Source: a bacterium
GTDB taxonomy: Bacteria > NPL-UPA2 > JAUVJM01
Length of the DNA: 64,000 bases
Assembly (NCBI GenBank): GCA_030606215.1
Contig: JAUWGW010000002.1
Coordinates: 1-64,000, forward strand
Reading direction: 5' to 3'
Part shown: piece after piece, positions 33,633 through 42,595 of the stretch
Layout: each line of letters opens with the position of its first letter
Position numbering within the stretch: position 1 is the first letter of the stretch
Made by a program: the position numbers and the translations under genes
The notes under the pieces: generated by a model
The model's database searches: none
What the model saw: only the letters and a program-made list of their open reading frames with translations
Told to the model about the DNA's origin: nothing

Positions 33633-34477
33633 AGACTTATTTGGACTGCATTCCCTGTGCTTTGAAACAGGCACTCGACGCTTCAAGAATGGCTGGGGCA
33701 GATGAGCGCCTGCAGAAGAAAATCTTGGATGAAGTATGTAGACTTATTCCACGATTCCCGTTAAATGCTACCCCTCCGCAGATGGGAGCGGAAATTCATC
33801 GGCTGATAAGGAATCTTACTTCTAACAGCGACCCATATAAAAAAATCAAAAAAGATTCGCAAAGAATGGCTCTTGATATGTATCCCGAGCTGGGAGAGGA
33901 AGTTAAGAAAGCCGAAGATTCTCTTGCTGCTGCTTTAAAAATTGCAGCCATAGGTAATGTGATTGATTTTGCCATAAATGATTCGGTAAAAATACAGAGA
34001 GAATTAGAAGATATCTCCAGTCACGAGTTTGCCATTTTCGAGTACGACAAATTTAAGGAATCCTTAGCAGCTGCACACACAGTTCTCTATCTTGCAGATA
34101 ATGCAGGAGAGACTGTTTTCGACAGGGTATTGATAGAAGAGATATCAACCGGCAAGGAACTATGTTATGGGGTAAGAGGTGCTCCTGTTATAAATGATGC
34201 ATTGGAGGAAGATGCAAAGGAAGCGGGTATAGATAAATCCGCAAGAATAGTATCAAATGGTTCAGATGCTCCCGGAACTTTTTTGGAATCCTGCTCTAAG
34301 GAGTTTAGAGACATTTTTCTCAATGCAGATGTGATAATCAGTAAAGGGCAGGGCAATTTTGAATCGCTTTATGGAGAGGGATATCCTGTATTCTTCCTCT
34401 TTAAAATCAAATGTTTACCCGTTGCGAGAGAACTTAATGGCAATGTAGGAGACTTGATACTAAAACAGGAAGGATAA
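33629..34477 (+). CDS. DUF89/ARMT1-family damage-control phosphatase-like protein
   Basis: 282 residues. MKTYLDCIPCALKQALDASR with a Cys pair at the N-terminus, then LADNAGETVFDRVLIE, GAPVINDALEEDA, and ISKGQGNFESLYGE, the conserved DUF89 metal and phosphate pocket. Family members remove phosphate from damaged or side-product sugar phosphates. The N-terminal CxxC subgroup is common in anaerobes and archaea. Full length. Confidence 0.88.
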   Translation: MKTYLDCIPCALKQALDASRMAGADERLQKKILDEVCRLIPRFPLNATPPQMGAEIHRLIRNLTSNSDPYKKIKKDSQRMALDMYPELGEEVKKAEDSLAAALKIAAIGNVIDFAINDSVKIQRELEDISSHEFAIFEYDKFKESLAAAHTVLYLADNAGETVFDRVLIEEISTGKELCYGVRGAPVINDALEEDAKEAGIDKSARIVSNGSDAPGTFLESCSKEFRDIFLNADVIISKGQGNFESLYGEGYPVFFLFKIKCLPVARELNGNVGDLILKQEG

Positions 34478-34484
34478 TATTCAA

Positions 34485-35138
34485 GTGGCTAGGACGGCTC
34501 CTTTCGATAATTACTATGAACTCTATGAGAAATGGTTTGAAGACAATAGATTTGTCTATCTGTCTGAACTCAAAGCAGTAAAACATTCCATTCCATCTGA
34601 TAAAAAAGGAATTGAGATCGGCTCAGGCAGTGGAAGGTTTGCTCTCCCCTTAGGGATAAAAATCGGGATTGAGCCCTCTTTGAAGATGCAGGAGCTGGCG
34701 GTATCCAGAGGGATGAAGGTAATAAGTGGTGTGGCAGAAAATCTATCTATTATGAATGAGACTTTTGATTTTGCTTTAATGGTAACTACGATCTGTTTTT
34801 TAGATGATATAGGGAAATCTTTCCAGGAAGTGCATAGAATACTAAAACCAGGCGGTTTTTTCATCATTGGATTTGTGGATAAGGACAGTCTTTTAGGGAA
34901 AGTATATTCAAAGAAAAAATCAAAAAGTAAATTTTATACAGAAGCAACATTTTACTCCACTTTAGAAGTAATTAACTGGCTAAAAAAGACAAACTTTTCT
35001 GGAATAGAAGTTGTTCAGACAATTTTTGGAAATTCTCTTGAAGATACCAGTTCTGTTCAGGATTGGAAATATGGATTTGGTGAGGGCAGTTTTGTGGTGA
35101 TAAAAGCTGCTCCGAAAGAGTCATCCCCTATCTGCTAG
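34485..35138 (+). CDS. Class I SAM-dependent methyltransferase (intact copy)
   Basis: 217 residues from GTG 34485. Motif I GIEIGSGSGRFALPLG, MNETFDFALMVTTICFLDD and HRILKPGGFFIIGFVDKDS. Source of the duplicated fragments at 29409-29535 and 32078-32329. GAAGGATAATATTC upstream. Substrate unknown; neighbours DUF89 and the ABC transporter give no clear hint. Confidence 0.85.
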   Translation: MARTAPFDNYYELYEKWFEDNRFVYLSELKAVKHSIPSDKKGIEIGSGSGRFALPLGIKIGIEPSLKMQELAVSRGMKVISGVAENLSIMNETFDFALMVTTICFLDDIGKSFQEVHRILKPGGFFIIGFVDKDSLLGKVYSKKKSKSKFYTEATFYSTLEVINWLKKTNFSGIEVVQTIFGNSLEDTSSVQDWKYGFGEGSFVVIKAAPKESSPIC

Positions 35139-35203
35139 ATTTTGGTTGCGGGGCGGGGAACTACGCAATACCTGCTGCGAAAATTGTCGGAGAGAAAGGT
35201 TAG
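35126..35203 (+). pseudogene. Methyltransferase motif-I fragment overlapping two genes
   Basis: In the frame starting at 35126 the DNA reads PYLLDFGCGAGNYAIPAAKI and stops at 35201-35203. This is a typical class I motif I. No start or rest of the gene. It overlaps the end of the preceding methyltransferase gene and the presumed start of the ABC ATPase frame. Confidence 0.5.
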
Positions 35204-36206
35204 AAAGGTTTGGGAAAAAATAGGAGCCAAAAAAATTAACAAAGTTATTGAGGTCAGCAGACTAACAAAGAGATTTGGTAATATTAGTGCTGTCAATCAG
35301 ATTACTTTCAATGTTATCAGAGGTGAAATATTTGGCTTTCTTGGACCAAATGGGGCAGGTAAGACGACAACCCAAAGGATTTTGACCGGCATAATTGAGG
35401 CAAGTTCTGGTTCTGCCTCGATAATGGGGTTTGATATTAAAACGCAAGCTCTTTATGCCAAAGAACAGATTGGGGTTGTTCCAGAAATGACCAATGTCTA
35501 TGTTGATTTAAGCGCCTGGGATAACTTAATGCTGATTGGGAGTTTATACGGAGTTTCCAAGAGAATTAGGACCACAAGGGCAACAGAGCTGCTTAATCTA
35601 TTTAATCTTTATGAAAGAAAGAATGAAAAAACAAGAGTATTCTCTAAAGGAATGAAACAGAAATTGCTTTTATGTATGGCGTTAGTACATGATCCTAAAA
35701 TTCTTTTTCTTGATGAGCCAACAACTGGTTTAGATGTACAGAGCAGTCGATTGATCAGGGAAAAGATTCTTGAATTTAATAGGCGGGGCGTGAGTGTATT
35801 TTTAACCACCCATAATATTGCTGAGGCAGACCAGCTCTGCAATCGCATTGCCATTATTGACCATGGGAAAATTGCAATCATTGACAAGCCCGAAAGTCTG
35901 AAAAGAGCATTTCAGTCTGTGCAAGCAATTGAAGTGTCGTTCAGTGAACTTATTAAAGACGAGAATGAGCTGAGAGAAATAAAGGGTGTAAATAAAGCTC
36001 AAAAGGCTGGCGATAAGTTTAGAATTTATACTGATAACCCTGGTGAACTGATAGCTCACCTTATAAATTTTTCCCGGCAGCAAGGTTTAAGGATCCTGAG
36101 TCTTAATACCTTAGGTCCGGATTTAGAAGAAGTTTTCGTGAAAATTACTGAAGAACATAGAGGCTGGAATCATGGGAAAGAAAAATCCAATATTGAGTCA
36201 ATTTAA
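35142..36206 (+). CDS. ABC transporter ATP-binding protein
   Basis: Up to 354 residues. From about residue 36 it is a standard ABC ATPase of the ABC-2 type: VIEVSRLTKRFGNISAVNQI, Walker A FLGPNGAGKTTTQR, FSKGMKQKLLLCMALVHDP, Walker B ILFLDEPTTGLD and the switch His in TTHNIAEAD. The first 31 residues (from TTG 35142) have no match to the family and lie over the methyltransferase fragment. No ATG occurs between 35142 and the domain, so the true start may be a rare codon such as ATT near 35235 or the gene start was damaged. Overlaps the permease gene by 35 bases. Confidence 0.82.
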   Translation: MVAGRGTTQYLLRKLSERKVRKVWEKIGAKKINKVIEVSRLTKRFGNISAVNQITFNVIRGEIFGFLGPNGAGKTTTQRILTGIIEASSGSASIMGFDIKTQALYAKEQIGVVPEMTNVYVDLSAWDNLMLIGSLYGVSKRIRTTRATELLNLFNLYERKNEKTRVFSKGMKQKLLLCMALVHDPKILFLDEPTTGLDVQSSRLIREKILEFNRRGVSVFLTTHNIAEADQLCNRIAIIDHGKIAIIDKPESLKRAFQSVQAIEVSFSELIKDENELREIKGVNKAQKAGDKFRIYTDNPGELIAHLINFSRQQGLRILSLNTLGPDLEEVFVKITEEHRGWNHGKEKSNIESI

Positions 36207-36930
36207 GAGTGCCTGTGCAATATGCAGAAAGGATATGTTTATCTATTACTTAAAGGCACCTGTTTTAATCTACGGCCTTCTTTTCCCTTTTTTCCTTTTT
36301 CTTGCCTTTGCGATAGGCAGGGATATTTCTTTTGAGTCCTTATTACCAACAGTATTGGGTTTGTCTATCTTTTTCACCTCATCGTCTGTCGGCCCGATAA
36401 TTGCTCCGTGGGAGACAAGAATGCGCACTTTAGAGAAGTTGATAAGCTGTCCCATTTCTTTAGAGTTTATCCTTCTGGGAGATATATTAGCAGGATTTCT
36501 TTATGGAATGGCAGTCACCTTAATTCTTCTAATATTCTTTATTCCTTTTTCTGTTTTTGTTATGGAAAACTTATTTATTTTAATTTTGGGGATAATATTG
36601 TCTAACTTTTGTTTTTCCTGTCTGGGAATTTTATTATCCAGCCCTGCAACAGATAATCCCTCTAACATTATGATGCTTTCTTATTTAGTAAAGTTCCCCC
36701 TTATTTTTATAAGCGGAGTATTTTTGCCCATCAACAAATTACCTCCCTTAGGAAGATTAATCGCTAAATTTTCTCCTTTAACCTATACAGTTGACCTTTT
36801 AAGATACAGTTCCGGCAAAGACCATATTTACCCAGCTGCCTTTTGCCTAATTGTTCTTTTCATATCTATAGCAGTTTTTTTATGTATAGGAATATTTTTG
36901 CACAGAAGAAATTTACCTAAAAGATTTTAA
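36172..36930 (+). CDS. ABC-2-type transporter permease
   Basis: 252 residues, about six membrane helices (for example APVLIYGLLFPFFLFLAFAI). The last helices follow a FISGVFLPINKLPPLGR segment, typical of ABC-2 exporters. With the preceding ATPase it forms an export system for an unknown substrate (drug, lipid or polysaccharide). Confidence 0.85.
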   Translation: MGKKNPILSQFKSACAICRKDMFIYYLKAPVLIYGLLFPFFLFLAFAIGRDISFESLLPTVLGLSIFFTSSSVGPIIAPWETRMRTLEKLISCPISLEFILLGDILAGFLYGMAVTLILLIFFIPFSVFVMENLFILILGIILSNFCFSCLGILLSSPATDNPSNIMMLSYLVKFPLIFISGVFLPINKLPPLGRLIAKFSPLTYTVDLLRYSSGKDHIYPAAFCLIVLFISIAVFLCIGIFLHRRNLPKRF

Positions 36931-37000
36931 AGCTATAAGAATTTTTGTCCCAAAAATTATTGTTGCTCTTGAGGGAATCTACTGATAATATTTACGGCAA

Positions 37001-38584
37001 ATGGCTAAGATATTTTTTCCACAGTATAAGAAGGGAAGAGAAGGGATTGAAACTTTTGAGGGCACCATTTTAGAGCACGCTCAGAAGTTAGGTGTAGAGA
37101 TAGCCTCGGAGTGCGGGGGGCTTGGTAAGTGCGGCCGATGCATAGTCAGAATTGATAGAGGGACTCAGTACCTTAATCGGAAAACGGAGCTGGAGAAGAA
37201 GTTCCCCCTGGGAGGTGAGGAGAGACTTGCCTGCCAGGCGAGGATTATCGAACCGGAGGCGGATATCCATGTCTTTATCAAGGCATTTGGCAAATATTCT
37301 ATCCTTTCAGAGAGCATGCAGACCAGAGTTGAGGTGGAGCCCTCTGTTTATAAGAAGGGTAACCGCGTTCTGCATCGTTCAGGTGAAGACATGGGGAAGT
37401 ATGAGGGGAAGATCCTAGGACTGGCAATAGATGTGGGAACAACCACACTGGTAATGCAGGTGGTTAATCTTGAGGATGGTAGAACTATTGGCACTCTGTC
37501 TTGCATGAATCCCCAGATTTCCTATGGTAATGATGTCATTTCAAGGATAGGGCATACCATGGCTCACAGGGGGGGACTGGAAGAATTGAGAAGGGTAGTT
37601 GTCGAAGCTGTAAATAGTAGTCTGGAAGAGATGGAAAGGGAGAAAGGTGAACTCAGGAAATTTATTTACGATGCGGTTGCGGTTGGCAACAGCACCATGC
37701 GTAATATCTTCTTCAATCAAAATGTCAGTTCACTGGGTGTGATTCCTTTTGAACCAGCGAACTGCAAGTCCATAAGCAAGAAAGCGCGTGATGTTGGGCT
37801 GGCAATTAATCCAGTAGGGAATGTATATGGCCCTCCTTTGATAGGGGGACACGCAGGCGCTGATGCTCTTGCCGACATTCTTGCCAGTGGTATGCACAGG
37901 GATAATGGTATAGTAATGGTTATAGATATCGGGACAAATGGTGAGGTGGCTGTTGGCAATAAGGACAGAATAATGACTGCCTCGTGTGCCGCTGGAGGTG
38001 CTTATGAGGGAGCTACTATTAAGTGTGGAGTGGGAGCAATAGAGGGAGCTATAAAGAATGTCTGGATAACCGAGGGCAAGGTAGATTACGAGACAATAGG
38101 TGGTAAGCGGGCTGTGGGAGTCTGCGGCTCCGGCTTGATTGACCTTTTGGCGGAACTTCTCAGAAGCGGCATTATGACTAAGAAAGCAAGAATAGAAAGT
38201 GAGTTCCTTATCAATGAAAGGATAAGTATTACCCAGCAGGACATTTATCAACTCATAACTGCCAAAGCTGGTCTGAGGTTAGATCAGGATCTCCTGATGG
38301 ATTACTATGGCGTGGGGCTTGAGGAAATTGAAAAGATATATCTTGCGGGTGGTTTCGGGAATTTCATAAATGCAGAGAGCGCCATCAGCATAGGTTTACT
38401 TCCCGGTGCAGGGGAAAAAGTAGTGAAGATTGGCAATGGTGCTCTGGCCGGGGCAAGAGAGATGATTCTTTCCCGAAAGATGAGAATGGAGGCGGAGGAT
38501 GTTATTGACAAAATAGAACATGTCAAGCCAAATGAAAGGGAGCCAGATTTTGCTTATATGGTAGCTGAGAAGATGTATTTTTAA
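37001..38584 (+). CDS. RACo-type corrinoid activation protein, short paralogue
   Basis: 527 residues. 2Fe-2S motif CGGLGKCGRC and LACQ, then ASKHA motifs AIDVGTTTLVMQV, DIGTNGEVAVG, GAYEGATI, CGSGLIDL and AGGFGNFI. About 90 residues shorter than the copy at 30225, mainly in the linker between ferredoxin and ATPase parts. The two may serve different corrinoid proteins. metF follows after 10 bases. Confidence 0.87.
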   Translation: MAKIFFPQYKKGREGIETFEGTILEHAQKLGVEIASECGGLGKCGRCIVRIDRGTQYLNRKTELEKKFPLGGEERLACQARIIEPEADIHVFIKAFGKYSILSESMQTRVEVEPSVYKKGNRVLHRSGEDMGKYEGKILGLAIDVGTTTLVMQVVNLEDGRTIGTLSCMNPQISYGNDVISRIGHTMAHRGGLEELRRVVVEAVNSSLEEMEREKGELRKFIYDAVAVGNSTMRNIFFNQNVSSLGVIPFEPANCKSISKKARDVGLAINPVGNVYGPPLIGGHAGADALADILASGMHRDNGIVMVIDIGTNGEVAVGNKDRIMTASCAAGGAYEGATIKCGVGAIEGAIKNVWITEGKVDYETIGGKRAVGVCGSGLIDLLAELLRSGIMTKKARIESEFLINERISITQQDIYQLITAKAGLRLDQDLLMDYYGVGLEEIEKIYLAGGFGNFINAESAISIGLLPGAGEKVVKIGNGALAGAREMILSRKMRMEAEDVIDKIEHVKPNEREPDFAYMVAEKMYF

Positions 38585-38594
38585 AGGGGGTAAG

Positions 38595-39470
38595 ATGACT
38601 CGTTTGAAAGAAGCGCTTGAAAGCAAAAAATTTGTTGTGACGGGCGAGATTGGGCCGCCAAAGGGAGTTAATGTAGAGAGTTGTCTTGAGGAAGCTGAGA
38701 AATATTTAAAAGGGAAAGTTGCTGCCGTTAATGTAACCGATATTCAAAGTGCTGTTATGAGGGTTGGGTCACTTGCAATATCTAAAAAACTGCTTGAAAT
38801 GGATATTGAGCCTGTGTTTCAGATGACCTGCCGTGACAGAAATAGACTTGCGCTGGAGTCAGATTTATTGAGTGCATATGTTCTTGGCATAAGAAATGTT
38901 CTTGCATTGACAGGAGACTATGTTACGCTCGGTGACCATCCTCAATCAAAACCTGTGTTTGACCTTGACTCCGTATCTCTCCTCAAGGCGATGAAGGATC
39001 TGGAATCCGGGAAAGATTTGGCAGGAAACGAACTTGATGGTGCCCCTTCCTTTTTCAAGGGTGCTGTCGTAACTCCATGTGCAGACCCACTTGAACCGCA
39101 GGTTATGAAAATGGAGAAGAAGATTTTTGCAGGGGCTGAGTTTTTCCAGACTCAGGCAGTGTATGATATAGGGCTGTTTGAGAAATTCATAAAAGAAGTT
39201 TCTCATTTGAAAGTCCCAATCCTTGCAGGGATTGTTCTTCTAAAATCGGCCGGGATGGCAAAATTTATGAACGAGAATGTATCTGGAGTCTTTGTGCCTG
39301 ATGAATTAATAAAAGAGATGTCTGTCCCGAAAGAAGATAGAAGGAAGAAATCTGTTGAGATAGCCGCAAGACTAATTAAGCAGATGAAAGATATGTGTCA
39401 GGGAGTTCATCTAATGCCGCTTGGATGGGATAAGGAAGTGCCCAATGTTATAGAATCTGCTGGATTGTAG
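38595..39470 (+). CDS. metF: Methylenetetrahydrofolate reductase
   Basis: 291 residues, TIM barrel. FVVTGEIGPPKGVN at the start, VNVTDIQSAVMR, MTCRDRNRLALESDL, NVLALTGDYVTLGDHP and FFQTQAVYD are MetF features (flavin and folate site). Reduces methylene- to methyl-tetrahydrofolate, feeding AcsE or methionine synthesis. Follows the RACo paralogue directly, which favours the Wood-Ljungdahl or methyl-corrinoid role. No MetV gene nearby. Confidence 0.9.
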   Translation: MTRLKEALESKKFVVTGEIGPPKGVNVESCLEEAEKYLKGKVAAVNVTDIQSAVMRVGSLAISKKLLEMDIEPVFQMTCRDRNRLALESDLLSAYVLGIRNVLALTGDYVTLGDHPQSKPVFDLDSVSLLKAMKDLESGKDLAGNELDGAPSFFKGAVVTPCADPLEPQVMKMEKKIFAGAEFFQTQAVYDIGLFEKFIKEVSHLKVPILAGIVLLKSAGMAKFMNENVSGVFVPDELIKEMSVPKEDRRKKSVEIAARLIKQMKDMCQGVHLMPLGWDKEVPNVIESAGL

Positions 39471-39502
39471 GATATTCTTACAAAACTTAAGGAGCTAATA
39501 AA

Positions 39503-40345
39503 ATGACGGGTTTTATGCCTCCAGAAAAAGTTGCAGAAAGTATTGTAGAAATTGGCAAGAAGAAATTAGAGCTCAGCATATTGCCAATGGTGATGCTTGG
39601 TATGCTTGCTGGCGTATACATTGGTTTCGGTGCTGAATTATGCACAATGGTTACACACGACCTTTCAAAGTATCTTGGGGTGGGCTTTACAAAGTTTATA
39701 GGTGGAAGTGTATTTAGCGTTGGTCTAATGCTTGTTGTTATTGCCGGGGCTGAGCTCTTCACTGGGAACTGTTTGATTTTAACTGGAGTTCTCACTCGGA
39801 ATGTCCCAATAAAGGGCATGCTCAGAAACTGGTTCTTTGTCTATTTTGCGAATTTCGTAGGAGCGATATTACTGGTTATCATCATGTATTGGAGCGGGCT
39901 ATGGAAAGTTGGGAATTTGGGAGTTGGGGCTGGGGCGCTCAAAACTGCTGTAGGGAAAGTAAATCTTTCCTTTCTGGAAACTTTCTGTAGAGGGATTGGG
40001 TGTAACTGGTTGGTTTGCCTGGCGGTTTGGATGGCTGTTGCTGGAAAAGACTCAGTGAGTAAGATTTTTGGGATTTACTTTCCAATTATGGCTTTTGTTG
40101 CCAGCGGGTTTGAACACAGTATAGCAAATATGTATTTCATTCCAATGGGGTTATTTCTCAAAGGAAATACTGCTGTAGTTAATTCAGCAGGGTTGACTGA
40201 AGTAATCAATACGCTAACCTGGTCAAAGTTCGTCTTTGGAAATCTCCTTCCTGTTACCCTGGGCAATATTGTTGGGGGAGCATTATTTGTTGGCGGAGCT
40301 TATTACATTGCGTATCTGCGAAAGGGTATGCAGCGAATTACTTGA
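39503..40345 (+). CDS. Formate/nitrite-family (FNT) channel
   Basis: 280 residues, six membrane helices. KFIGGSVFSVGLMLVVIAGAE and LFTGNCLIL (omega-loop region), GIGCNWLVCLAVWMA, GFEHSIANMYFIPMG with the conserved His, and GNIVGGALFVGGAYY. Formate, nitrite or hydrosulfide are known substrates; next to metF, formate is likely. Confidence 0.9.
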   Translation: MTGFMPPEKVAESIVEIGKKKLELSILPMVMLGMLAGVYIGFGAELCTMVTHDLSKYLGVGFTKFIGGSVFSVGLMLVVIAGAELFTGNCLILTGVLTRNVPIKGMLRNWFFVYFANFVGAILLVIIMYWSGLWKVGNLGVGAGALKTAVGKVNLSFLETFCRGIGCNWLVCLAVWMAVAGKDSVSKIFGIYFPIMAFVASGFEHSIANMYFIPMGLFLKGNTAVVNSAGLTEVINTLTWSKFVFGNLLPVTLGNIVGGALFVGGAYYIAYLRKGMQRIT

Positions 40346-40393
40346 GGTCATACGTGGAGTAGTAGTAAAATATCATTGGTAAGAAAAATTCAC

Positions 40394-40465
40394 TGGGGAA
40401 TGGTGTAACTGGTAACACGCATGATTCTGGATCATGTAACCCAGGTTCGAATCCTGGTTCCCCAG
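40394..40465 (+). tRNA. tRNA-Gln (anticodon CTG)
   Basis: Acceptor arm TGGGGAA pairs with TTCCCCA; anticodon arm CATGA/TCATG holds loop TTCTGGA, giving anticodon CTG; T arm is CCAGG-TTCGAAT-CCTGG. CCA is encoded at 40466-40468. It marks the left border of the accessory stretch 40.5-44.7 kb. No copy of its 3' end was found at the other side. Confidence 0.93.
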
Positions 40466-40516
40466 CCAATTTATACAATTAGTCTCTTTTGCGAGGATGA
40501 TACTGGACGGTATATT

Positions 40517-41581
40517 ATGTTTAAGCCAAACTTCACAATTACAAACAAAGTAGTTCGCTATCTCTCAGAGATAGCGGAAGCACGAGCAATTATCTTTAAT
40601 GCCCCGCTTATACCAAAGTGGGAGATAGATTTGAGGCGCCAGGCTTTAATCAACAGCACACACGCTTCTACGAGCATAGAGGGTAACAGGTTATCACTTG
40701 AGCAAGTGAGTGATTTAATAGTAGGGCGGGAGATAACCGCTACACAAAAGGATAAAAAAGAAGTCATAAACTATTTTGAAGCATTGAGATATTTAGATAC
40801 TTTAGCAAAGGAGAAAAGGATTGCAAGCGATGGCATTTTGAAACTGCACAAGATTATAACCAGAGGTGTGTTAGATGACCTGAAAAACAGCGGGCATTAT
40901 CGCACTCCAGTGGATGAGAAGAATAGGGGCAGGGTAGTTGTGGTAGAGAGAATAGGGATGGCAAGACGCATTACTTTTATGCCGCCAGAAGCTAAAAAAG
41001 TGCCTGGGGAGATGCGTGGGTTTATAGCGTGGTTAAACAGCAAGGAGGCAGAAGATTTTGACCCTGTATTAGAGGCAGGGATTACACACTATGAGTTTGT
41101 GAGAATACATCCATTTGTAGATGGCAATGGTAGAACAGCCAGAGCACTGGCAAGCCTGATTTTGCTAAGACGAGGCTTTGATACAAAGAGGTTTTTTGCG
41201 TTAGATGATTTCTATAACTCTGACAGACCCCGCTATTACGGGGTGTTGAAAGGCGTTGACCAGAAGACGTTGGATTTGACAGTGTGGCTTGAGTATTTCT
41301 GTGAGGGTGTTGCAGTAAGTATTAAAGCAGTCAAAGATAAAGTCTTAAAGTTGACAGGTGGTAAGGAGAAAGGGAAGAAAGCCAAGCAAGTAGCATTAGG
41401 TTATAAACAAATCAGGGTGGTAGAGTTTTTACAAAAAGAAGGGGAAATAACCAACAGGCAGATTAGAGACCTGTTGAAGGTCAGCAACAAGACAGCTTAC
41501 AAGTTGTCGCAGGCTTTAGTTGAAAATGGAGTGATAAAGAAAGCGGGAAAGGGCAGAAGCGCCCATTATGTCTTAGGGTAA
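40517..41581 (+). CDS. Fic-family AMP-transferase-like protein
   Basis: 354 residues from ATG 40517 (the open frame begins inside the tRNA gene, which cannot be the start). Inhibitory motif STSIEGN (class II, N-terminal), Fic motif HPFVDGNGRTAR, and a C-terminal winged helix (ITNRQIRDLLKVSNKTAYKL). Transfers AMP or a related group to target proteins, held off by its own inhibitory Glu. Often found in mobile regions. Complete. Confidence 0.9.
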   Translation: MFKPNFTITNKVVRYLSEIAEARAIIFNAPLIPKWEIDLRRQALINSTHASTSIEGNRLSLEQVSDLIVGREITATQKDKKEVINYFEALRYLDTLAKEKRIASDGILKLHKIITRGVLDDLKNSGHYRTPVDEKNRGRVVVVERIGMARRITFMPPEAKKVPGEMRGFIAWLNSKEAEDFDPVLEAGITHYEFVRIHPFVDGNGRTARALASLILLRRGFDTKRFFALDDFYNSDRPRYYGVLKGVDQKTLDLTVWLEYFCEGVAVSIKAVKDKVLKLTGGKEKGKKAKQVALGYKQIRVVEFLQKEGEITNRQIRDLLKVSNKTAYKLSQALVENGVIKKAGKGRSAHYVLG

Positions 41582-41654
41582 TGATTAGATACGGTTTAGG
41601 GTAATGATTAGGGCTAAATAATGCTTGGACAAAGAAGAAATAGAGGTAACGATT

Positions 41655-41798
41655 ATGCCAAAACAAATACAATTACAACAAATTGAAAAGGTATGCCGAT
41701 GCTTCAATGGCTTGGCAAGAAGCCTTTGGGCAAGGTTAAATACCATTTACAATTATCTTTCATTTAGAAGGTGGGAGGAGCAGTATGGGCAACCATAA
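41655..41798 (+). CDS. Possible 47-residue basic peptide
   Basis: ATG 41655 with AGAGGTAAC upstream; reads MPKQIQLQQIEKVCRCFNGL and ends QYGQP, overlapping the next start by 14 bases. No motif recognised. Could be a leader peptide or chance frame. Confidence 0.25.
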   Translation: MPKQIQLQQIEKVCRCFNGLARSLWARLNTIYNYLSFRRWEEQYGQP

Positions 41799-42595
41799 GA
41801 AATCAAAAGGGGAAATTTTAGATTCTATTTTTAAGGACTCCGAAGTCAAATATGGATTAACGGTCTTTTCTAAAAGAGAGATGGATGCTCTGACACTCCG
41901 AGAAGAGAAAGATAACAGGTATTATGTTAGTTGTCCCATATCAGAAAAGAAGAGACTTGCCAAGCCTGAGGAAACTATCCGGCAGTTAGTTCTAAATAAG
42001 TTGATAAACGAGCTTAACCACCCCAGAGAAAGGATAGATATTGAAGTCCCGATAAAAATGGGGTCAGCATATGCTTCAAAAGCAGCGGACATTGTAGTCT
42101 ATAAGGAAGATTCTAAAGAGATTCCCCACATCATCATTGAGGTTAAAAAGCCTAACCGAAAGGATGGGCTGGAACAACTTCATTCTTATATGAATGCTAC
42201 AGGCGTCTATTATGGCGGCTGGATAAACGGAAATGAGCAAGTATATCAGTTGAGGGTAGAACCTAATATCTTTGAAACTATATCAAGGCTTCCCGCTGTC
42301 AATGAAGATATTGATGATATTAGAGAGCCAATAAAGAAAAAAGACCTAAAGCCCATCCATGACTTAAAAGGCAAGAATATTAGCAATAGTGGGGCTTGAT
42401 GTAAATACCTTCAAGCCTTTTACAGGCACAAAGACCTCTGTTTTATTCTTGCAGAAGTGGCAAAATGAAGATTCCATCCTGGAAGATTACCCTATCTTTA
42501 TGGCGACTTCTGAGAAGTCAGGTAAGAATAACAGTGGAGATTATGTCTTCAAAAAAGACAGAGGTTGCTCTCTCACGAACTGTCTTAGGTCTTAG
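41785..42595 (+). pseudogene. Type I restriction-modification fusion gene reduced by internal deletion
   Basis: The first frame (41785-42399, 204 residues) is an HSDR_N-type domain: PEETIRQLVLNKLINEL, AADIVVYKED and HIIIEVKKPNRKDGLEQL. The second frame (from about 42375) reads AIVGLDVNTFKPFTGTKTSV and LEDYPIFMATSEKSGKNN, the C-terminal end of an N6-adenine methylase, up to 42595. In intact genes these parts are joined by a helical region and the SAM domain (motif I and NPPF), all missing here, and the frames differ. So the gene is broken by a deletion of several hundred codons. Confidence 0.78.
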
